This document shows, in pieces, positions 58,568 through 64,000 of a DNA stretch of 64,000 nt (position 1 is its first letter; each line of letters opens with the position of its first letter). This DNA is from Weissella ceti (GTDB lineage: Bacteria > Bacillota > Bacilli > Lactobacillales > Lactobacillaceae). The translations under genes were made by a program, and so were the position numbers. The notes under the pieces are model-generated. The model had not been told where the DNA came from, searched no databases, and worked only from the letters and a program-made list of their open reading frames with translations. Location: the NCBI RefSeq assembly GCF_018394055.1, contig NZ_CP074441.1, positions 1,426,001 through 1,490,000 on the forward strand. The letters run 5' to 3'.

Positions 58568-60025
58568 TTATTGACGCAATGAGAACTTAACAATTCCTTC
58601 CCAACGAGCTGTTTGTGGGAACATGTCAATTGATTGGATGTATTCAACATCATAAATCATGCTCAATTCAACCAAGTCACGCGCCAAAGTTGAAGCGTTA
58701 CATGAAACGTATACGAATTTTTCAGGCTTAGTTTGCATAATTGTCTTACGCAATGGTGATCCCAATCCTGTACGTGGCGGGTCAACAACCATGGCGTCCG
58801 CAATCCAGCCTTCTTCTTGCCATTCAGGAATGATGTATTCTGCTTCACCAACTTCATACTTAACGTTTTCTAGCCCGTTATCTGCCGCATTTTCGTTCGC
58901 GTCTTCAACCGCTTCGTAGATTGTGTCCATTCCACGAACTTCTCCAGCCTTATCAGCCAAAGTAATTCCGATTGTTCCAACACCTGAGTACGCGTCAATT
59001 AGCTTGTCCGCATGCTTCAAATCCAAGGCGTCGATAACTTCCTTGTACAAACGCTCTGTTTGTAGCGGATTCATTTGCAAAAAGGCACGTGGTGACAACT
59101 TGAAAGTCTTGCCGTTGATTGTTTCTGTGATGTAATCCTTACCCCAGACCCAATCAGTTTCGTCTCCCCAAACCAATGAAGTCTTACCTGGGTTAACGTT
59201 TTGGTGTACAGAAACAACTTCTGGCAACTTTGCTTCAATCGCATCCAAGAAAGCATCTTGCTTAGGGAATTCATGTCCGTTCGTTACGATTGTAACTTGA
59301 ACTTCACCTGTTGATTGAGAAGCACGTGCAACCAAAGTCTTGATACTTCCAACGTTCTTCTTTTCATTGTAAACAGACATATCTAGTTCTTCGATAATGT
59401 CACGCAATGTACGAATAACCTTCAATGTTAGTGGGTTTTGTGTTGAAATTTCTGGCAAGTCCACAAGTTCGTGTGAATTTGGACGGTACATTCCAACTGC
59501 CAACTTCCCCTTCACTTCACGGATAGGGAATTGTGCCTTGTTACGGTAACCAACTGGATTTTCCATACCAATAGTAGGCAAAATCTTGTAACTTGTGTAG
59601 TTACGTGGTTGGTACTTTTCAAGCGCTTGACGGATAACATCTTGCTTAAATTCTAGTTGCTTGTCGTAAGCCAAGTGCGCTAATTCAACACCACCAATTG
59701 ATTGGTCATCCTTAGGTTCAACACGGTCAAGTGACTTTTGCTTGAACTTACGAATTTCTGCTTGAATGTACTTAGGTGTCACTTCAGTAACACGCACATC
59801 TACGACTTCACCAGGCAAAGCTCCAGGAATAAATGTGATTTTACGCTTGTAAGATCCAATTCCTTCACCATTAATTCCTAGTCGCTTAACTGTGATTAAT
59901 AGCTTGTCTCCCACTTCAACCTTAACGTCGTTGGGGTTTGGCTTAACATTTGGACGCTTCTTACGCGGTCCAAACGGCTTGTTATTATTTGATTTAAAAT
60001 TATTACGCTTATATTGTTCTGCCAT
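58568..60025 (-). CDS. 23S rRNA (uracil-C5) methyltransferase RlmCD/RlmD-like
   Basis: 485 aa. A basic, low-complexity N-terminus (KRNNFKSNNNKPFGPRKKRPN), TRAM domain (about 35-100), then the methyltransferase: LIDAYSGVGTIGITLADKA, VVDPPRTGLGSPLRKTI, catalytic Cys in YVSCNASTLARDL, and ARWEGIVKFSL at the end. The [4Fe-4S] motif CGGC of RlmD is IGGV here (residues 110-113), so the cluster is lost, as in streptococcal RlmCD. It makes 5-methyluridine in 23S rRNA (U747 and/or U1939). Confidence 0.92.
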   Translation of the reverse strand: MAEQYKRNNFKSNNNKPFGPRKKRPNVKPNPNDVKVEVGDKLLITVKRLGINGEGIGSYKRKITFIPGALPGEVVDVRVTEVTPKYIQAEIRKFKQKSLDRVEPKDDQSIGGVELAHLAYDKQLEFKQDVIRQALEKYQPRNYTSYKILPTIGMENPVGYRNKAQFPIREVKGKLAVGMYRPNSHELVDLPEISTQNPLTLKVIRTLRDIIEELDMSVYNEKKNVGSIKTLVARASQSTGEVQVTIVTNGHEFPKQDAFLDAIEAKLPEVVSVHQNVNPGKTSLVWGDETDWVWGKDYITETINGKTFKLSPRAFLQMNPLQTERLYKEVIDALDLKHADKLIDAYSGVGTIGITLADKAGEVRGMDTIYEAVEDANENAADNGLENVKYEVGEAEYIIPEWQEEGWIADAMVVDPPRTGLGSPLRKTIMQTKPEKFVYVSCNASTLARDLVELSMIYDVEYIQSIDMFPQTARWEGIVKFSLRQ

Positions 60026-60200
60026 TTCGTTCTACAAAAGCCTTTCTTTCTACCACTGTTTCTCAGCGGCTGATTGGTTCATTCTACCATGCTCAACTTA
60101 AAAATGTTTGCATTTTACCTAAAACTGGTCTGCGACTTATTGCAATTACAAGGACCGTGTCTTACATTAGTGACATACTCAGACATAAGAGGCACATACC

Positions 60201-60959
60201 ATGGTAAAAAAACAAACTAAGAAACGTTCAAAAACAATTTTAAAGACAATTGGTACACTTTTCATCATGCTTTTAATCGCCACAATTGGTTTTGTTGGCT
60301 ACACAGTGAGCCAAGCACCCACTATTACTGAAAACCAATTACGTGCACTGCCAACCGAAACCGGTGAACAAGACTATATTAAAGCTAATCAAATTCCAAA
60401 AATGTATCAACAAGCTGTCATTTCAACCGAAGATGCCACCTTTCCGACAAATAACGGACTAAACAAAAGCGGCATCAAAGCTCTAATTACATCTAACATC
60501 TCAGCATTATTTGGTAAAGGAACCCCACGTGGTGGTTCATCCATTACACAACAATTAGTAAAACTAACCGCATTCTCTACGGATGTATCTGATCAAACGA
60601 TCACGCGAAAAATCCAAGAAATGTACTTAGCACTGAAGCTAACACGTGAATATTCAAAAGCACAAATCTTTGAATTTTACGTCAATAAACTGTATGAAGG
60701 TCATAATGCATATGGTGCTCAAACCATTGCCAATTTCTATTATGGTAAGTCATTAACTGATTTAACATTGTCACAACAAGCCATCATTGCTGGGATTGGA
60801 CAAAGTCCAGCTAATTTTGATCTCTATGCTAACCCCGAACTTGTTGCAGATCGTCGTGATATTGTTCTACTTTCTATGTTGAATAATGGTACTATTTCCA
60901 AAAGTATGTATCGCGAAGCAACAGAAACTGCTGTCACTGAAGGCTTGATAAAACGCTAG
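60201..60959 (+). CDS. Monofunctional peptidoglycan glycosyltransferase (GT51)
   Basis: 252 aa. A basic N-terminus and one signal-anchor helix (TIGTLFIMLLIATIGFVGYTV), then the GT51 domain: first catalytic Glu in ISTEDATFPTNNGLN, GGSSITQQLVK, second Glu in RKIQEMYLALKLTREYSKAQIFEFYVNKLYEG, and TIANFYYGKS. No transpeptidase domain follows, so it polymerises lipid II but cannot cross-link. The usual His of EDxxFxxHxG is Asn here. AGAGG precedes the ATG. Confidence 0.9.
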   Translation: MVKKQTKKRSKTILKTIGTLFIMLLIATIGFVGYTVSQAPTITENQLRALPTETGEQDYIKANQIPKMYQQAVISTEDATFPTNNGLNKSGIKALITSNISALFGKGTPRGGSSITQQLVKLTAFSTDVSDQTITRKIQEMYLALKLTREYSKAQIFEFYVNKLYEGHNAYGAQTIANFYYGKSLTDLTLSQQAIIAGIGQSPANFDLYANPELVADRRDIVLLSMLNNGTISKSMYREATETAVTEGLIKR

Positions 60960-61014
60960 ACCCGCGCCCCTGCTCACTTTAAGTAATTATGGGAAAACTC
61001 TAATGTAGAAACGG

Positions 61015-61042
61015 TTGATTATTGCTAGTTCTCACGTATAAT
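61015..61042 (+). promoter_or_regulatory. Promoter of guaA
   Basis: -35 TTGATT, 16-base spacer, -10 TATAAT. The 5' UTR is about 20 nt, so there is no room for a purine riboswitch. Confidence 0.7.
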
Positions 61043-61070
61043 GTTAAACAATATTTAAAAGGAGATCACT

Positions 61071-62624
61071 ATGGCGAACCTACAACAACATGATAGTATT
61101 TTGGTTCTGGACTTCGGTTCACAATACAACCAATTGATTTCTCGTCGTGTCCGTGAATTAGGAGTTTACTCAGAACTTCGTTCACACAAACTGACAGCGG
61201 CAGAAATTAAAGAAATCAACCCAAAGGGAATTATTTTCTCTGGTGGCCCTAACTCTGTATATGAAGAAGGTGCCTTCACCATTGATCCCGAAATTTTTGA
61301 ACTAGGACTTCCAATCCTAGGTGTTTGTTACGGTATGCAATTGATGGCTCACATGTTACCTGGTGGAGAAGTTGTCCCTGCTGACAGCTCATCAGAATAC
61401 GGTGAAACAGAAGTTGATATTGTCGACGCTGACACATTACTATTTGCTGGTACACCTGAACGTCAAACTGTTTTGATGTCACACGGTGACGTTATCAAGA
61501 GCATTCCTGAAGGATTTACTGCATCTGCTACTTCAGTAAACACACCTTTTGCTGCGATGGAAAACCGCGAACGTAACCTTTACGGTGTTCAATTCCACCC
61601 AGAAACAGAAGCTAGTGAATACGGTATGCAATTGCTAGAAAACTTTGTTACTAAGGCTGTTAAGGCTGAACGTAACTGGTCAATGGAAGACTTCATCAAC
61701 GAACAAATCGAAGAAATTCGTGAAACTGTTGGTGACAAGAAGGTCTTGCTTGGTCTTTCTGGTGGTGTTGACTCATCAGTTGTTGGTGTTCTTTTGCAAC
61801 GTGCAATCGGAGACCAATTGACTTGTATCTTCGTAGACCACGGTCTATTGCGTAAGAATGAAGCAGCTGAAGTTATGGAACTACTTGGTGGTAAGTTCGG
61901 ATTGAACATCATCAAGGTAGATGCACAAGAACGTTTCCTAAACATGCTTGCTGGTGTTTCTGATCCAGAAACAAAGCGTAAGTTGATCGGTAACGAATTC
62001 GTTGCTGTCTTTGATGAAGAAGCAACAAAGTTGAACGGAATTGACTTCTTGGCGCAAGGAACTTTGTACACTGACGTTATCGAATCAGGAACAGAAACTG
62101 CGCAAACAATCAAGTCACACCACAACGTTGGTGGACTACCTGAAGACATGCAATTCAAGTTGATCGAACCTTTGAACACATTGTTCAAGGACGAAGTTCG
62201 TGCCTTGGGTGAAAAGATGGGTATGCCTCACAATGTTGTTTGGCGTCAACCATTCCCAGGTCCTGGACTTGGAATCCGTGTTCTTGGTGATATCACAGAA
62301 GATAAGCTAGAAATCGTCCGCGAATCAGATGCTATCTTGCGTGAAGAAATCGCTAAGAACGGTCTAGACGGAGATGTATGGCAATACTTCACAGTTCTAA
62401 CTGGCGTTCGTTCAGTTGGAGTTATGGGAGATATCCGTACTTACGACTACACAATCGCTGTTCGTGCCATCACATCAGTTGATGGAATGACTGCTGACTT
62501 TGCTAAGCTACCTTGGGACGTTCTTGAAGAAATCTCACGTCGTATCGTTAATGAAGTTTCAAACATTAACCGCGTAGTCTACGACATCACAGCTAAGCCA
62601 CCTGCAACTGTTGAATGGGAATAA
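61071..62624 (+). CDS. guaA: GMP synthase (glutamine-hydrolysing)
   Basis: 517 aa. Class I amidotransferase domain with [12 protein letters not shown] (nucleophile Cys) and GVQFHPE. The ATP pyrophosphatase P-loop is [11 protein letters not shown], and the dimerisation domain ends [12 protein letters not shown]. It converts XMP to GMP. AAAAGGAG precedes the ATG. Codon choice is highly biased, as in strongly expressed genes. Confidence 0.97.
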   Translation: MANLQQHDSILVLDFGSQYNQLISRRVRELGVYSELRSHKLTAAEIKEINPKGIIFSGGPNSVYEEGAFTIDPEIFELGLPILGVCYGMQLMAHMLPGGEVVPADSSSEYGETEVDIVDADTLLFAGTPERQTVLMSHGDVIKSIPEGFTASATSVNTPFAAMENRERNLYGVQFHPETEASEYGMQLLENFVTKAVKAERNWSMEDFINEQIEEIRETVGDKKVLLGLSGGVDSSVVGVLLQRAIGDQLTCIFVDHGLLRKNEAAEVMELLGGKFGLNIIKVDAQERFLNMLAGVSDPETKRKLIGNEFVAVFDEEATKLNGIDFLAQGTLYTDVIESGTETAQTIKSHHNVGGLPEDMQFKLIEPLNTLFKDEVRALGEKMGMPHNVVWRQPFPGPGLGIRVLGDITEDKLEIVRESDAILREEIAKNGLDGDVWQYFTVLTGVRSVGVMGDIRTYDYTIAVRAITSVDGMTADFAKLPWDVLEEISRRIVNEVSNINRVVYDITAKPPATVEWE

Positions 62625-62706
62625 TCGTTCTCATCACTGAGTTAAACATTTGCAGTTCTAACTCGACACAAGTCTGGACTAATCATTAGTCTTTACCTCT
62701 GTCGCC

Positions 62707-62742
62707 AAAAACCGTCTGCCAACAAATCGGCAGACGGTTTTT
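62707..62742 (+). terminator. Terminator after guaA
   Basis: AAAAACCGTCTGCC / GGCAGACGGTTTTT, 8-base loop. Confidence 0.92.
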
Positions 62743-62958
62743 GTTTTGTTTTTTTTACAAAAATAAACATCTCCTAGTTTTAAATTCCACGTTAAACAGC
62801 TGAACCTTTTTGCTATTCGGCCCTTAATCCCCCCTCGTTTGTTTTCAAAAAACAAACTATGATAAAAACTTCACAATAACAAACACCTTTATACCAACGT
62901 TTTAATCAAGCATCGAACTTTTTTTCTGTATTTTCAACGTTTTTAAAAAATTTCGATA

Positions 62959-62987
62959 TTGAGTTACTATTTGTCAGTATTTATAAT
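62959..62987 (+). promoter_or_regulatory. Promoter of the lysine-repeat surface protein
   Basis: -35 TTGAGT, 17-base spacer, -10 TATAAT. Confidence 0.65.
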
Positions 62988-63133
62988 TAGCTTTGTTAAG
63001 GGAAGTTACATATATCATCGTATTCTACTATTTGACTATCACTTTAAAATCACCTCTTTAGCATGAAAATTATCATTTTTTGCTGACCAAAGAGTTAGTT
63101 TAGAGAATACCTTGTACTCTGGGAGGAGCAAAT

Positions 63134-64000
63134 ATGCGTATTATTGTAAAAGCAATGGCTGTGGGGGCTCTTGCATTGGGAATGTCTGGTGGATTTGTTT
63201 CATTTGATTCAGTAAATGTGGTAGAGACCGCTACAGCATCAACTGTTAATTCTGGAAACACTAAACAGAATTCAAAAAAGAAAAAAAACACGACTAAGAA
63301 GAAAGCAGTAGTCAAAAAAAGACTGTCTCTAAAAAGAAAAACGTTACTAAGAAAAAAACAACTGTCAAAAAAAAGGCTGTCTCTAAAAAGAAAAACGTTA
63401 CTAAGAAAAAAGTAACTGTCAAAAAAAAGGCTGTCTCTAAAAACAAAAACATCACTGTTAAAAAGAAGGTTGTAAAGAAAAAAGCTCTAACAAATCACGA
63501 TATTAAAAAGATCAAAGCAGATAACGTTACTCGTATTAACACTGCCAACATGATCAAAGTACGTAAAGATAATGATGCCAAAGCAATCAAAAAGAACGAT
63601 GCAACATTGAAAAAGCTCTATGAAAAAAAGAAAAAAGAGCAACAAAATATTGCATCATTGAGTCGTGCAGTGGCTGTTAAAACACCAAGAGTCCACGTGG
63701 CCACGCCAAATACAGATTCTAATAATCCTGCTAAAGCATATACGGGTAATCATCTAATTACCCGCCATGAAAATTTACCTACCAAAATCGTGAATCCAAA
63801 AGTACCACGATCAAAGCAAAATAACGCAACGACATTTGCCTACTATGGTTACCAAAAAACATCTGCTGATAAAACCAACAAGATTAATGGCAAATTAACA
63901 GAAAATCAACAAAAAGAAATCAGCAATTACGCACTAACATTAGTTAATTCATATTTAAAAGACCAAGGATTAGCTCCTGTTAGACGTTCAAATTCTATGG
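63134..64000 (+). pseudogene. Secreted lysine-repeat surface protein, frameshifted at an A7 tract; cut by window edge
   Basis: GGGAGGAG precedes the ATG. Signal peptide MRIIVKAMAVGALALGMSGG..ATA, then a Lys-rich region. In the start frame it ends after 93 codons (63415), but from the first repeat onward the natural frame is -1. That frame stays open to the window end: TVKKKAVSKKKNVTKKK repeats, a charged helical region, and LTENQQKEISNYALTLVNSYLKDQGL, which resembles the start of SEC10/PgrA-type surface domains. The run after GTC at 63314 has 7 A; the two sister copies have 8 A. One more A restores the whole protein. Phase variation, slippage rescue or a sequencing error are all possible. Confidence 0.75.
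63325..63486 (+). repeat. 54-bp tandem repeats, about three copies
   Basis: Units begin GTCTCTAAAAA at 63325, 63379 and 63433. Each contains runs of 5 to 8 A and encodes an 18-residue lysine-rich unit. Confidence 0.85.

Larger units (their letters stand above)
62625..63133. other. Intergenic region, 509 bases
   Basis: It holds the guaA terminator, about 200 AT-rich bases without a recognised feature, and the promoter and about 140-nt 5' UTR of the surface protein. No gene seen. Confidence 0.5.

Noticed and set aside
60960-61070. Purine riboswitch upstream of guaA
   Set aside because: The promoter places the 5' end about 20 nt before the ATG; no conserved aptamer sequence is seen.
61589-62188. 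199-residue minus-strand frame inside guaA
   Set aside because: A shadow of strongly codon-biased guaA; no ribosome site and unlikely composition.
63685-63705. CACGTG core in the surface protein gene
   Set aside because: Flanks do not match parS, so only the hexamer is shared.
1-64000. Mobile elements, prophage, CRISPR arrays, tRNA or rRNA genes
   Set aside because: No transposase, integrase, phage structural gene, spaced direct repeats or RNA gene sequence was recognised in reading the window; a tRNA scan was not possible by eye at full sensitivity.

Overview
The window looks like chromosome of a low-GC Gram-positive lactic acid bacterium. The order Lactobacillales is well supported by CiaRH, the YdbC PC4-like protein, the trehalose-6-phosphate phosphorylase / beta-phosphoglucomutase pair, TagGH, LPETG-anchored and repeat-rich surface proteins, and iron-sulfur enzymes that have lost their cluster ligands. 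A Weissella/Leuconostoc-type host is my inference from overall gene content; no rRNA was available to confirm it. I saw no rRNA or tRNA genes, insertion sequences, prophage or CRISPR array.

Layout. 0-9 kb: 3' part of rsmG, a clusterless mutY, ciaRH, menB-menE with a divergent DHNA-CoA thioesterase, pncA, and a degenerate EEP-fold protein. 9-15 kb: ydbC, ansA, an APC permease, a GT-C-like membrane protein and an oxidoreductase. 15-20 kb: a surface block (tagG, tagH with a LysM tail, a proline-rich membrane protein, an LPETG adhesin). 20-26 kb: an aquaporin, a membrane-linked XRE regulator divergent from a small cluster (secreted peptide, two Cys-tailed proteins), then nnrE and an FAD/NAD(P)-binding protein. 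26-32 kb: a trehalose operon (treR, EIIA, EIIBC, Tre6P phosphorylase, pgmB) behind a promoter with a consensus cre box. 32-39 kb: Rrf2-YhgE/Pip with two 63-bp tandem arrays, a Ca2+-type P-ATPase and a GNAT protein. 39-51 kb: GntR divergent from an amidohydrolase broken by one nonsense codon, a Dus enzyme, membrane proteins, permeases, and a frameshifted surface-anchored protein. 51-56 kb: a parS site, a seven-box DnaA cluster, menA, and a divergent cystine ABC transporter with a leader peptide on each side, then a second parS. 55-64 kb: ArsR/P1B ATPase, TetR-RlmCD, a monofunctional transglycosylase, guaA and a lysine-repeat surface protein that goes out of frame at an A7 tract.

The most notable region is 51.0-55.1 kb. 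Four perfect and three one-mismatch DnaA boxes lie within 113 bp beside a near-consensus parS, and a perfect palindromic parS lies 4 kb away. About three quarters of the genes to the left point left, so the window is probably origin-proximal and may contain oriC or an origin-linked DnaA-box cluster without dnaA beside it. Next to it, the cystine-binding-protein gene is preceded by a 21-codon leader ending in three Cys codons, and the divergent permease/ATPase operon is preceded by a 15-codon leader with a Cys codon and an intrinsic terminator. Together they look like cysteine-sensing attenuation.

Three genes appear broken by one mutation each (amidohydrolase nonsense; 49.5-kb protein frameshift; poly-A frameshift in the last gene). 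This points to gene decay, phase variation or sequencing error.
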